The notes: generated by a model not told the origin, from the sequence alone. 11,302 nt of DNA from DATARH01 sp038228485 (GCA_038228485.1 JBBRPG010000134.1:1-11302), one strand, 5' to 3'; positions 1-7,147 are shown, counted from the stretch's first letter. Numbers and translations are program-made.

Positions 1-282
1 CGCGAGGGCCGCCCGAGCGCGCTGGTGCATCCCGAGGCGCTGGCAGATATCGGCCTCGCCGATGGCGACCGCATCCGCATCGGCAATGCCCAGGGCAGCG
101 TCGTCCTTCATGCCCGTGCCTTCGACGGGCTGCAGAAGCGCGTCGTCGTCGTCGAGGGGGTGTGGCCGAACGCGGCCTTCGAGGAAGGCATCGGCATCAA
201 CCTGCTGACCAGCGCCGATCCCGCCCCGCCGCAGGGCGGCGCGGTGTTCCACGACACCTCGGTGTGGCTGCGGCCGGCATGA
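1..282 (+). CDS. Molybdopterin oxidoreductase, C-terminal fragment (molybdopterin dinucleotide-binding domain)
   Basis: This is the last 93 codons of a gene whose start lies left of the window; the frame is open from base 1. The peptide reads as the C-terminal beta-barrel of the DMSO-reductase/formate-dehydrogenase superfamily. It has the 'VHPEALADIGLADGDRIRIG' segment (about residues 9-28 of the fragment), followed by a short beta strand with 'GSVVLHARA' and the end motif 'GIGINLLTSADPAPPQGGAVF'-like, in which the N-LT-s/D pattern usually contacts the pterin dinucleotide. Catalytic Mo/W ligands and any Fe-S cluster lie upstream and cannot be seen, so the substrate is unknown. Its stop codon overlaps the start of the VWA gene (ATGA), so the two are probably translated from one message. 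I am confident of the domain and not of the specific enzyme. Confidence 0.8.
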   Translation, partial: REGRPSALVHPEALADIGLADGDRIRIGNAQGSVVLHARAFDGLQKRVVVVEGVWPNAAFEEGIGINLLTSADPAPPQGGAVFHDTSVWLRPA

Positions 283-989
283 GCGACGACAAGAAGCAGC
301 TTCCCGAGAAAGCCGGCTCGGCCGAAATCGACGCCTTTCTCGACGATCTGCGGCGCGCCCCGGCGGTGCGGCCCGGCGGTGGGCGCGGGCGGCTGATCTT
401 TGCGCTCGACGCCACCGCCAGCCGCGAGCCGAGCTGGGACCGCGCCTGCCGCATCCAGGGCGAAATGTTCGAGGCCACCGCCGCGCTCGGCGGGCTCGAC
501 GTCAAGCTGGTGTTTTATCGCGGCTTTGCCGAGTGCAAGGCGAGCCGCTGGGTGACGAGCGCCGTCGAGCTGCACCGGGCGATGCGGGCGGTGTCGTGCA
601 TCGGCGGCGAGACCCAGATCGAGCGGGTGCTCGACCACACCCTTGCCGAAACCAAGAAACGCAAGGTCAACGCGGTGGTCTTTGTCGGCGACGCGATGGA
701 GGAGAACGTCGACCGCCTGTGCCATCTTGCCGGAGAATTGGGGCTGCTCGGCACCCCGGTCTTTGTCTTCCACGAGGGCGGCGACCCGGTGGCGGCGGCC
801 GCCTTCAAGCAGATCGCCAGGCTGTCGCGCGGCGCCTATCTTAGCTTCGACCTCGCCAGCGCCGACCGGCTGAAGGCGCTGCTCGCCGCGATCGCGGTCT
901 ATGCCGCCGGTGGTTACCGCGCGCTCGCCGATTACGGCAAGCGGCAGGGCAACGATATCCGGCTGCTGACCGCGCAACTGCAAAGCTGA
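279..989 (+). CDS. VWA-domain protein, cytoplasmic, 236 aa
   Basis: This is a soluble protein with a von Willebrand factor A fold and no signal peptide or membrane segment. The metal-ion-dependent adhesion site is recognisable in a variant form: D-A-T-A-S at residues 44-48 (usual DxSxS), a conserved Thr in 'GGETQ' at 112, and Asp in 'VGDAMEE' at 138. About 35 hydrophilic residues precede the domain. The ATG at 279 was chosen because it forms a 4-bp ATGA overlap with the upstream stop; longer in-frame extensions would read through the oxidoreductase gene and lack a domain. Bacterial VWA proteins often act as metal-dependent scaffolds or with chaperones in assembling metalloenzymes. Here it sits between a molybdoenzyme gene and a J-domain protein gene, but a role in maturation is inference only. 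The gene is real with high confidence; its function is unknown. Confidence 0.85.
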   Translation: MSDDKKQLPEKAGSAEIDAFLDDLRRAPAVRPGGGRGRLIFALDATASREPSWDRACRIQGEMFEATAALGGLDVKLVFYRGFAECKASRWVTSAVELHRAMRAVSCIGGETQIERVLDHTLAETKKRKVNAVVFVGDAMEENVDRLCHLAGELGLLGTPVFVFHEGGDPVAAAAFKQIARLSRGAYLSFDLASADRLKALLAAIAVYAAGGYRALADYGKRQGNDIRLLTAQLQS

Positions 990-1010
990 ACCGCGGCAAT
1001 GTCCCTCATC

Positions 1011-1052
1011 TGTCATTCCGGGGCATTGCGCAGCGATGAACCCGGAACCTAT
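1011..1052. repeat. REP-like intergenic hairpin
   Basis: A 7-bp perfect inverted repeat, TTCCGGG (1016-1022) against CCCGGAA (1041-1047), encloses a second possible stem, CATTGC (1024-1029) against GCGATG (1033-1038), with one G-T pair. The motif 'tgtcattccgggg...cccggaacct' resembles intergenic repeats I recall as abundant in Bradyrhizobium/Rhodopseudomonas-type genomes. It lies between the VWA stop and the J-protein start and has no following T-run, so it is not a classical intrinsic terminator. The palindrome is directly visible; membership of a dispersed family is recalled, not tested. Confidence 0.55.
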
Positions 1053-1120
1053 GAACGCAGGCTCGGCAAGCGAGAGTGCCCGCCCCCGACGTTCTGTGCG
1101 CAACCGGCCTACTCATAGCC

Positions 1121-1816
1121 ATGTTCATTCTCGGCGGCGTGGCGATCCTCGGCGGGTTGCTGCTGCTGGTCTATCTGTTCGTCAACGCCGATCCGGCAAA
1201 GCTCGCCAGCATGATCAAATGGCTGGCGATCGGCGTCGCGGTGGTGCTGTTCCTGTTTCTGCTGCTGTCGGAGCGCTTCGCGTTTCTGTGGCTGCCGCTG
1301 ACCTTGGCGTTCCCCTATCTGCGCGGCTATCTGCGGTCGTTTTTGGCAAAGTTCAACGGGCCGCGCGCCGGCAGCAGCTCGGAGGTCGGCAGCGCCTACC
1401 TGCGCATGACCCTCGACCACGAGACCGGGACGATGACCGGCACCGTAATGGCCGGGGCTTTTGCCGGGATGCGGCTCGACGAGCTGAGCCTCGCCGACCT
1501 GCTGGCGTTGCTGCGCGAGTGCCGCGCCGCCGACCCCGACGGCGCGCGCCTGCTCGAAGCCTATCTCGACCGGGCGCAACCCGCCTGGCGCGATGGCTTC
1601 GGCGGGGAGAGCGGTTCGCCGCCGCCACGCGCCGGCAGCGGCGATATGACCGTCGCGGAAGCCTACGAAATCCTCGGCCTCCAACCCGGCGCCGACGAGG
1701 CGGCGATCAAGGCGGCGCATCACCGGCTGATGGTGCAGCTGCATCCCGACCACGGGGGCACCGACTACCTCGCCAGCCAGATCAATCGCGCCCGGGACGT
1801 TCTGCTCAAGCATTAA
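1121..1816 (+). CDS. Membrane-anchored J-domain protein (DnaJ-like, TIM14-like layout), about 231 aa
   Basis: The N-terminal third is hydrophobic, with probable membrane segments at about residues 1-21, 32-49 and 54-68. A middle soluble domain has the pattern 'MTGTVMAGAFAGMRLDELS', followed by a helix rich in Leu/Arg. A J-domain occupies the last 55 residues: 'AYEILGLQPGADEAAIKAAH' leads to the HPD motif at residues 208-210, and helix IV ends two residues before the stop. It has no Gly/Phe region, zinc finger or substrate-binding domain, so it is a DnaK co-chaperone of the short membrane-bound class, probably recruiting DnaK to the inner membrane. The start is uncertain. ATG 1121 places the first membrane helix at the N-terminus but has no clear ribosome binding site; GTG 1076 in the same frame would add 15 residues. 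The client is unknown. VWA and molybdoenzyme genes lie upstream and polysaccharide genes downstream. Confidence 0.85.
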   Translation: MFILGGVAILGGLLLLVYLFVNADPAKLASMIKWLAIGVAVVLFLFLLLSERFAFLWLPLTLAFPYLRGYLRSFLAKFNGPRAGSSSEVGSAYLRMTLDHETGTMTGTVMAGAFAGMRLDELSLADLLALLRECRAADPDGARLLEAYLDRAQPAWRDGFGGESGSPPPRAGSGDMTVAEAYEILGLQPGADEAAIKAAHHRLMVQLHPDHGGTDYLASQINRARDVLLKH

Positions 1817-1832
1817 CGCAACGTAAGATTTC

Positions 1833-1897
1833 GCGGGCGATCATGACATCGTGCGGCGGCATTTCGCCCGCTGGTGCGTTGATCCTGCTGGTGCGTT
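1833..1897 (+). other. Hairpin plus direct repeat in the galU leader region
   Basis: In the 140-bp gap between the J-protein gene and galU, GCGGGCGA (1833-1840) can pair perfectly with TCGCCCGC (1864-1871). Immediately after, the 11-mer GCTGGTGCGTT occurs twice (1870-1880 and 1887-1897), offset by 17 bp. There is no T-run, so this is not a clear terminator. It could be a weak terminator, a protein-binding site, or chance in GC-rich DNA. I found no convincing -35/-10 pair here. Confidence 0.3.
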
Positions 1898-1956
1898 AAT
1901 AAGGACGATCATCGGACGCCCGCGCCGCCCCAGGCGCGCCGCCATCGAGGAGAGCC

Positions 1957-2829
1957 ATGCAAAAACCCGTGCGCAAGGCGGTGTTCCCGGTCGCCGGGCT
2001 CGGCACCCGCATCCTCCCCGCCACCAAGGCGATGGCGAAGGAGATGCTGACCGTCGTCGACAAGCCGCTGATCCATTATGCGTTCGAGGAGGCGAAAGCC
2101 GCCGGTATCGAGCAGTTCTATTTCGTCACCGGCCGCGGCAAGACCGCGCTGGAGGATCATTTCGACGTCGCGTACGAGATGGAAGCGACCCTCAAGGAGC
2201 GCGGCAAGACCGAGCAGCTTGCCGAGCTGCAGGCATGGCTCCCTGCCGCCGGGGAGGTCGCCTTTACCCGGCAACAGCGGCCGCTGGGGCTCGGTCACGC
2301 GGTATGGTGCGCGCGCCATCTCGTCGGCGACGAGCCGTTCGCGGTGATCCTGGTCGATGATTTGATGGTCTGCGAGCCGCCCTGCCTCCGGCAGATGGTC
2401 GACGCCTATGCCGAGACCGGCGGCAATGTCGTCGCCGTGGTCGAGGTGCCGCGCGAGCAAACCAGCCGCTATGGGGTGCTCGATATCGTCGAGGACAAGG
2501 GCCGCCTGGTGCGGGCCAAGGGCGTCGTTGAAAAGCCCGCCCCGGAAGAGGCGCCGTCGAACCTGACGATCATCGGCCGCTACATCATCCAGCCGGAGGT
2601 GTTCGACCACCTCGAACGGACCAAGCCCGGCGCCGGCAACGAGATTCAGCTGACCGACGGCCTTGCCGCGCTGATCGCCGACGGCCAGGATTTCCACGGC
2701 TTCCGCGCTGCGGGGCGGCGCTTCGATTGCGGCGACAAGCTCGGCTATCTCGAAGCCAATATCGCGCTCGGCCTCGATCATCCCGAGCTCGGCGCCGGAT
2801 TGCGCGACATCCTCAAGAACTACCGCTGA
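1957..2829 (+). CDS. galU: UTP--glucose-1-phosphate uridylyltransferase (GalU)
   Basis: This cytoplasmic nucleotidyltransferase makes UDP-glucose from UTP and glucose-1-phosphate for exopolysaccharide, lipopolysaccharide and glucans. The 290-residue length matches bacterial GalU. The N-terminal nucleotide-binding signature is present (G14-L-G-T-R18, then 'LPATKAMAKEML' at 20-31, where most GalU proteins have Pro in place of the second Ala). The metal-binding 'LVDDL' lies at about 132-136, an 'EKP' sugar-site motif near 197, and 'GNEIQLTDGL' at 227-236. The start is supported by a strong ribosome binding site, GAGGAGAG at 1947-1954, two bases before the ATG. The phosphohexomutase gene follows after 21 bp, so the two very likely form one transcription unit supplying glucose-1-phosphate and consuming it. 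Confident call. Confidence 0.96.
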   Translation: MQKPVRKAVFPVAGLGTRILPATKAMAKEMLTVVDKPLIHYAFEEAKAAGIEQFYFVTGRGKTALEDHFDVAYEMEATLKERGKTEQLAELQAWLPAAGEVAFTRQQRPLGLGHAVWCARHLVGDEPFAVILVDDLMVCEPPCLRQMVDAYAETGGNVVAVVEVPREQTSRYGVLDIVEDKGRLVRAKGVVEKPAPEEAPSNLTIIGRYIIQPEVFDHLERTKPGAGNEIQLTDGLAALIADGQDFHGFRAAGRRFDCGDKLGYLEANIALGLDHPELGAGLRDILKNYR

Positions 2830-2850
2830 GCGGCGGGGAGCTGGCCGACG

Positions 2851-4233
2851 ATGGGGCACCGGTTCGACCCGACGATCCTGCGCGAATACGACATTCGCGG
2901 CATCGTCGGCGCCACCTTGTTCGCCGCCGATGCGACCGCGCTGGGGCGTGCATTCGCCGCGACCCTGGCGAAAGACGGCAAATACCGCGTCGCGGTCGGC
3001 TATGACGGCCGGCTGACCTCGCCCGAGCTTGAGGCCGCGCTGGTCGAGGGGCTGGCCGCGGGCGGCGCCGATGTCGTGCGCATCGGCCGCGGGCCGACGC
3101 CGATGCTTTATTTCGCGGCGGCGACCTTGCCGGTCGACGGCGGGATCATGGTCACCGGCTCGCACAACCCGCCCGACCATAACGGGTTCAAGCTGGTGCT
3201 GGGCGGCAAGCCGTTCTACGCCGAGGCGATCCAGGAGCTGGGCCGGATCGCGGCTGCGCTGGGCGAGCCGACCGGGCGGTGCGGACAGATCGTCGAGCAG
3301 CGCATCTTCGAGCAATACGTCGACCGGGTGGCTCAGGACTACCGCGGCGGCGGCCGGCTGTTGAATGTCGCCTGGGATCCCGGCAACGGCGCCACCGGCG
3401 AGGCGGTGTCGCGGCTGACCGCGATGCTTCCCGGCACGCACCATTTGATCAACGCCGAGATCGACGGCAATTTCCCGGCGCATCACCCCGACCCCACCGT
3501 GCCCGAGAACCTGGTGCAGCTGCAGCAGGAGGTGGCGCGCCACGGCTGCGATCTCGGCATCGGCTTCGACGGCGACGGCGACCGCATCGGCGTCGTCGAT
3601 GCGCGCGGCCGAATTTTCTGGGGCGATCAGCTGATGATCGTGCTGGCGCGCGACGTGCTGATCCGGCATCCGGGCGCGCCGATCCTCGCCGACGTCAAGG
3701 CGAGCGATGTGCTGTTCGAGGAGATCGCCCGCGCCGGCGGCAGGCCGGTCATGCTTCCGACCGGGCATTCGCCGATCAAGGCCAAGCTCGCCGAGCTCAA
3801 CGCTCCGCTCGCCGGCGAGATGAGCGGCCACATTTTCTTCGGCGACGGCTGGTATGGGTTCGACGACGCGATCTATGTCGCGGTGCGTCTGCTCGACATC
3901 CTCGCGCGCAGCGACGAGGGCCTTGCGGCGATCGCCGACCGCCTGCCGGCGATGTTCAACACACCGGAACTGCGCTTCGATTGCGAGGAGGCGCGCAAAT
4001 TCGCCATCGTCGGCGAAATCCGCGACCGGCTGCGCGCCCGCGGCGCCGAGGTCAACGACATCGACGGCGTCCGGGTGAAAAGCCCCGACGGCTGGTGGCT
4101 GATCCGCGCGTCGAACACCCAAGCGGTCATCGTCGCCCGCGCCGAGTCGGCAAGCGAAGGCGGGTTGACGCGGCTGAAGCGGCAGATCGAAGCGGAGCTC
4201 GCCGCCAGCGGGATGGCCGTCACGCTGAAATAG
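2851..4233 (+). CDS. Phosphomannomutase/phosphoglucomutase (AlgC/PgmG type), 460 aa
   Basis: This enzyme interconverts hexose-6-phosphates and hexose-1-phosphates and supplies substrate to the adjacent GalU and to GDP-mannose synthesis. All four alpha-D-phosphohexomutase signatures are intact. The phosphoserine loop is T-G-S-H-N-P-P with Ser104. The Mg-binding loop D240-G-D242-G-D244-R sits in 'GFDGDGDRIG'. The sugar-binding loop is 'GEMSGH' with Glu323 and Ser325. The C-terminal phosphate-binding loop is 'IRASNTQ', residues 418-424. The N-terminus 'LREYDIRGIVG' is typical of the PMM/PGM class, and the length fits AlgC/PgmG. A GGGGAG ribosome binding site precedes ATG 2851 by about 12 bases. 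Whether mannose or glucose is preferred cannot be read from sequence. The stop abuts the stop of the convergent carboxypeptidase (TAG|CTA). Confidence 0.95.
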   Translation: MGHRFDPTILREYDIRGIVGATLFAADATALGRAFAATLAKDGKYRVAVGYDGRLTSPELEAALVEGLAAGGADVVRIGRGPTPMLYFAAATLPVDGGIMVTGSHNPPDHNGFKLVLGGKPFYAEAIQELGRIAAALGEPTGRCGQIVEQRIFEQYVDRVAQDYRGGGRLLNVAWDPGNGATGEAVSRLTAMLPGTHHLINAEIDGNFPAHHPDPTVPENLVQLQQEVARHGCDLGIGFDGDGDRIGVVDARGRIFWGDQLMIVLARDVLIRHPGAPILADVKASDVLFEEIARAGGRPVMLPTGHSPIKAKLAELNAPLAGEMSGHIFFGDGWYGFDDAIYVAVRLLDILARSDEGLAAIADRLPAMFNTPELRFDCEEARKFAIVGEIRDRLRARGAEVNDIDGVRVKSPDGWWLIRASNTQAVIVARAESASEGGLTRLKRQIEAELAASGMAVTLK

Positions 4234-5703
4234 CTAGCGGCTGGCGACCCTGACGCCGCTGGGGCGCATCACGGTGCAGGCGAGCTTTTGCCGGTGCAGC
4301 GCTTCGCACGCGGCAACCGCGCCCTTCTCGGAGAAATGCATCAGCCGCACGCGATAGAGCCGCTCGCCCGACGCCGGCGCCAAAATTTGTGCGTGCTTGC
4401 CGCGGGCCAAAGGCAGGTGGGCGACCTTGCGTTCGGTCTCCTCCGCCGCCGCGGCGGCGCGAAAGGCGCCGACCTGGATGCCCCAGGATTCGGCGGTCTC
4501 CACCGCCACCGGCGCCGCCTCGGCCTTGCTGACCGGCGACAGGTGATGGATCGCGGCTGTCGCCACCGACGCGACCGTCCGGCGTTCCGGTTCGGGCTCG
4601 GCCGCGGGCGCCTGCGCCACGGCTGGTTGCGGCCGTACGGCAGGCGTGGCGGGGGGCGCGATCGATGCTGCGGCGACGGCGGCAAACGACGGCCGCGGTT
4701 GTGCCGGCGGGCTTTGCGGTGCTTGCACAGCCGCAGCCGCGACGACGACCGCCGCCGCCGGCGCCTGGCGTTGCGCAACCATCGGCCCCTGGCCAAGGTC
4801 GGCGAAGCCGAGATCGAGCAGACGCGCCATCTCAACGTCGCGCTGGTGGGCGCTCTCGCCGCCAATGATCACGCCGCCGAGGCGGCGGCCGCTATGCACC
4901 GCCGAGGTCGCGAGGATGAAGCCGGAAGCGACCGTATAGCCGGTCTTGATGCCGTCGGCGCCGTCGTACCACTCGAGCAGATGGTCGTGCGAGTGGATCG
5001 TCTCGCCCTGGTATGCGAATTCGCGCACCGAGAAGTATCGGTATTCGCGCGGGAAGTCGTGAAACAGCGCCAGCGACAGCCGGGCGATGTCACGCGCCGT
5101 CGTCAGCTGCTCGGGGTCGGGCAGGCCCGAGGCGTTGCGGTATTGCGTGCGGCTCATCCCGAGCTGGCGCGCCTTGCGCGTCATCTGCGCGGCGAAATTG
5201 ATTTCGCTGCCTCCGCCAAGCCCTTCGGCCAGCACCGCCGCGGCGTCGTTGGCCGAGCGGGTGACGACGCCAAGGATCAGGTCGCGCACCAACACCGGCT
5301 GGCCCGCGCTGAGGCCGAGCTTCGACGGCTTGTGCGCCGCCGCCTCGTACGAGACCTGAAGATATTGGTCGAGCCGCAGCCGGCCCTGGTTCAGCGCCTC
5401 GAAGGTCAGGTACAGCGTCATCATTTTGGTCAACGACGCCGGATAGGTGACTTGATCCGGGTTCAACTCACGCAGAACTTGGCCCGTATCGGCGTCGAGC
5501 ACGATCGCCTCGTAGACCGGGCCGCCGCGCGGCGTCGGGACCTCGCTCGCCAGCGCCATCGGCGCCAGTGCGATCCCCATCGTTGTCGCGGCGATAATTG
5601 ACAACGACCGCCTCAGCCGGCGGCCGAATTTCCCGTCGATCGGCAACTTAGCAGGCACGCGAACCCCCCGACCCAGCGAACCCCACCCAAGCTTTTTACG
5701 CAT
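4234..5703 (-). CDS. D-alanyl-D-alanine carboxypeptidase (peptidase S11) with C-terminal SPOR domain
   Basis: This exported peptidoglycan enzyme of the penicillin-binding-protein 5/6 type removes the terminal D-Ala from pentapeptide stems. The serine-acyl-enzyme motifs are complete: S90-L-T-K93, S150-A-N152 and K253-T-G255. A signal peptide occupies about residues 27-53 ('RRLRRSLSIIAATTMG', then a hydrophobic core, with likely cleavage after ALA). The catalytic domain ends near 305. A long Ala/Pro-rich linker (about 306-400) leads to a SPOR domain (about 405-480, starting 'SWGIQVGAF') that in this family binds denuded septal glycan, pointing to a division-site role. The start is uncertain. 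ATG 5703 lies almost on the predicted transcription start and lacks a ribosome binding site. GTG 5658, preceded by GGGGGG, would give a 474-aa protein with the same signal peptide. Confidence 0.93.
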   Translation of the reverse strand: MRKKLGWGSLGRGVRVPAKLPIDGKFGRRLRRSLSIIAATTMGIALAPMALASEVPTPRGGPVYEAIVLDADTGQVLRELNPDQVTYPASLTKMMTLYLTFEALNQGRLRLDQYLQVSYEAAAHKPSKLGLSAGQPVLVRDLILGVVTRSANDAAAVLAEGLGGGSEINFAAQMTRKARQLGMSRTQYRNASGLPDPEQLTTARDIARLSLALFHDFPREYRYFSVREFAYQGETIHSHDHLLEWYDGADGIKTGYTVASGFILATSAVHSGRRLGGVIIGGESAHQRDVEMARLLDLGFADLGQGPMVAQRQAPAAAVVVAAAAVQAPQSPPAQPRPSFAAVAAASIAPPATPAVRPQPAVAQAPAAEPEPERRTVASVATAAIHHLSPVSKAEAAPVAVETAESWGIQVGAFRAAAAAEETERKVAHLPLARGKHAQILAPASGERLYRVRLMHFSEKGAVAACEALHRQKLACTVMRPSGVRVASR

Positions 5704-5714
5704 AGGCCAGCGAA

Positions 5715-5743
5715 AGAGTAAAAAAAAGATGAAAGCCTGTCAA
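5715..5743 (-). promoter_or_regulatory. Sigma70-type promoter for the carboxypeptidase gene
   Basis: On the minus strand there is a perfect -35 TTGACA (5743-5738), a 17-bp T-rich spacer, and -10 TACTCT (5720-5715), which matches TATAAT at three of six positions. Transcription would start around 5705-5709, within a few bases of the upstream-most ATG (5703). The transcript would therefore be leaderless, or the true start is the downstream GTG at 5658. Confidence 0.55.
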
Positions 5744-5818
5744 AGGCCGCAAGCGCGGGGCAGGTCTTCGGTGAAAAGAAAATCAACGCCAAGTGCAGCG
5801 GCAAACACCGGCAAGCGT

Positions 5819-6889
5819 TCATTTCGGATCGGTAAGAAAAGCACGAATCGCATGGGCGATGAAGTCGGCTTCGCGCGAGCCGGGCGCGGCGACGATCGCG
5901 CGGTCACCCAGTTCGCTGGGAATTTCGGCGTAGGTCGCGTGCGGCAATCCAGCGCGCAGCCGTTTCGCGCCGGCGCTGCCGATCAGCCGGTCGCTGGCGC
6001 TCGACAACAGCAGCACCGGCATCGTCGCCCGCGCCAGAGCCGCGCTCATATCGTCGGCGAAGGGGGCGGCGATATCGTGCCCGCGGCACGCGGCATAGCG
6101 GAGCACCAGCGAATTGGCGTCCCAGTCGGCGAAGGATTTCGCCGTCGCCTCGGATTCCTGGGCGAGCTGGCGCGGCGAGATCTGATTGAGGTAATCGGCG
6201 CTGACCGACCACGGGAAATAGATCATCCCGGCCCGACGCAAGCCTTCGACCGGGTTGTGGGCATAGCGGCCGCCGTCCCATTCCGGGTCGAGGGCCACGG
6301 TCGAGATCATCAAATCGACGACGATCCGGTAATTGGCGTCGCTGCGCGGGGTCGGCGCGAGCAGCACGACGCTGCGCGGCATGTCGGGATGCTGCACCGC
6401 CCATTCGAGCGCGACGAACGCGCCCATCGAGCGTCCGACGACGGCCTTCACCTGCTTCAGCCCGAGCCCTTTCGACACCAGGGCGTATTCCGCGTTCATC
6501 ATGTCGCGGATCGTGTAGCGCGGGAAATCCTGACCGGTGCCATCGACCGGCGACGACGATTCGCCGCCGCCGATCGCATCCGCCGCGACGACGAAATATT
6601 TATTGGTGTCGAACAGCTTGCCCGGGCCGACCACCGCATCGAAGGCGTGATGGTCGGCAATTGTGTCGTGCAGCAGCACGATGGCGTTGTCGCGGGCCGG
6701 CGACAAGGTGCCCTGGGTCTCGTAGGCGATGCGCAGCTCGGGCAGAACCGTGCCATCCTCGAACTGGAAATCGTAGAGGCTGAACATCTGCGTTTCGGCG
6801 TGCGCCGATCCTTCGCCGCAGAACAAGGCGGCCAGCAACGCCAATCCGCCCAGCCTGCCGCGCAACGCAGCCGTACCCCTTTGCCACAT
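5819..6889 (-). CDS. Secreted alpha/beta-fold hydrolase, homoserine acetyltransferase (MetX)-like, 356 aa
   Basis: The N-terminus carries a signal peptide (hydrophobic 'LGGLALLAALFC', likely cleavage after 'GSAHA' at residue 31), so the product acts in the periplasm or outside the cell. The body follows the MetX-like alpha/beta hydrolase pattern. A strand-loop 'AIVLLHDTIADHH' provides the oxyanion region (69-81), 'DAIGGGESSSP' lies at 104-114, and the nucleophile elbow is G152-R-S154-M-G. A cap follows at about 185-260, with the acid probably D300 in 'SSASDRLIG'. The expected 'GH' catalytic His near the end appears as G328-D329 in 'IPSELGDRAIV'. This is not likely to be a methionine-biosynthesis enzyme because it is exported; the substrate is unknown. 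Start ATG 6889 has only a weak TAAGG, 13 bases upstream, overlapping the stop of a small ORF. Confidence 0.88.
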   Translation of the reverse strand: MWQRGTAALRGRLGGLALLAALFCGEGSAHAETQMFSLYDFQFEDGTVLPELRIAYETQGTLSPARDNAIVLLHDTIADHHAFDAVVGPGKLFDTNKYFVVAADAIGGGESSSPVDGTGQDFPRYTIRDMMNAEYALVSKGLGLKQVKAVVGRSMGAFVALEWAVQHPDMPRSVVLLAPTPRSDANYRIVVDLMISTVALDPEWDGGRYAHNPVEGLRRAGMIYFPWSVSADYLNQISPRQLAQESEATAKSFADWDANSLVLRYAACRGHDIAAPFADDMSAALARATMPVLLLSSASDRLIGSAGAKRLRAGLPHATYAEIPSELGDRAIVAAPGSREADFIAHAIRAFLTDPK

Positions 6890-6904
6890 TTGAATGATGC
6901 TGCC

Positions 6905-6982
6905 TTACCGCGATCTGTCGGCGCGCGCTGCCGAAACCGCCAGAGCTGCGCCCGCAGCGGGCGGAATGTACGACGCGTGCAT
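6905..6982 (-). CDS. Possible 25-codon small ORF upstream of the secreted hydrolase
   Basis: This small ORF is read on the minus strand from ATG 6982 to TAA at 6905-6907. It is preceded by an unusually good ribosome binding site, GGGGAGGA, with a spacing of 6-7 bases. The peptide starts MHASYIPPAAG and continues as a short Ala-rich stretch ending ARADRSR. It is in the same frame as the hydrolase, which begins 15 bases after its stop. It may be a translated leader that couples to the hydrolase, whose own ribosome binding site (TAAGG) overlaps this stop, or it may be the remnant of an older N-terminus. The ORF contains a perfect palindrome, GCCCGC-A-GCGGGC (6950-6962). I do not recognise the peptide. 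Confidence 0.35.
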   Translation of the reverse strand: MHASYIPPAAGAALAVSAARADRSR

Positions 6983-7075
6983 CGGTTTTCCTCCCCAACG
7001 CGGGGCCACAGAGCGGCACGTTAAAAGCGGGACCCCCGGCGGCGCAAGCCGGCCCGGCGGGGCGAGACATGCCGC

Positions 7076-7112
7076 CGCGGCCGTCTTGCGCGGCCGTCTT
7101 GCGCGCCCGTCT
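7076..7112. repeat. 13-bp GC-rich tandem repeat
   Basis: The 13-mer CGCGGCCGTCTTG occurs twice exactly in tandem (7076-7088 and 7089-7101). A third degraded copy follows (7102-7112, CGCGCCCGTCT), and then a looser 'cttgcgcccgtc' to about 7125. It lies in the non-coding stretch between two divergent genes. No function is evident; it is a likely site of slippage and copy-number variation. Confidence 0.6.
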
Positions 7113-7147
7113 GCCTTGCGCCCGTCGGCGCGCCGGCGCTTCCGCGA

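Noticed and set aside
1909..4122. A 737-codon open frame on the minus strand opposite galU and the phosphohexomutase
   Set aside because: It lies antisense to two genes with complete family motifs. Its composition (His/Arg/Asp/Ala-rich, no domain) is that of a GC-rich shadow frame.
4288..5601. A 437-codon plus-strand frame opposite the carboxypeptidase
   Set aside because: The minus strand has all three penicillin-binding motifs, a signal peptide and a SPOR domain; the opposite frame is Arg-rich noise.
5819..6889. Calling the secreted hydrolase homoserine O-acetyltransferase (metX)
   Set aside because: It has a signal peptide, and methionine synthesis is cytoplasmic. The catalytic His position is also changed, so only the fold-level similarity is kept.
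5729..7024. A 431-codon plus-strand frame opposite the secreted hydrolase
   Set aside because: Antisense to a coherent alpha/beta hydrolase; the peptide shows no domain.
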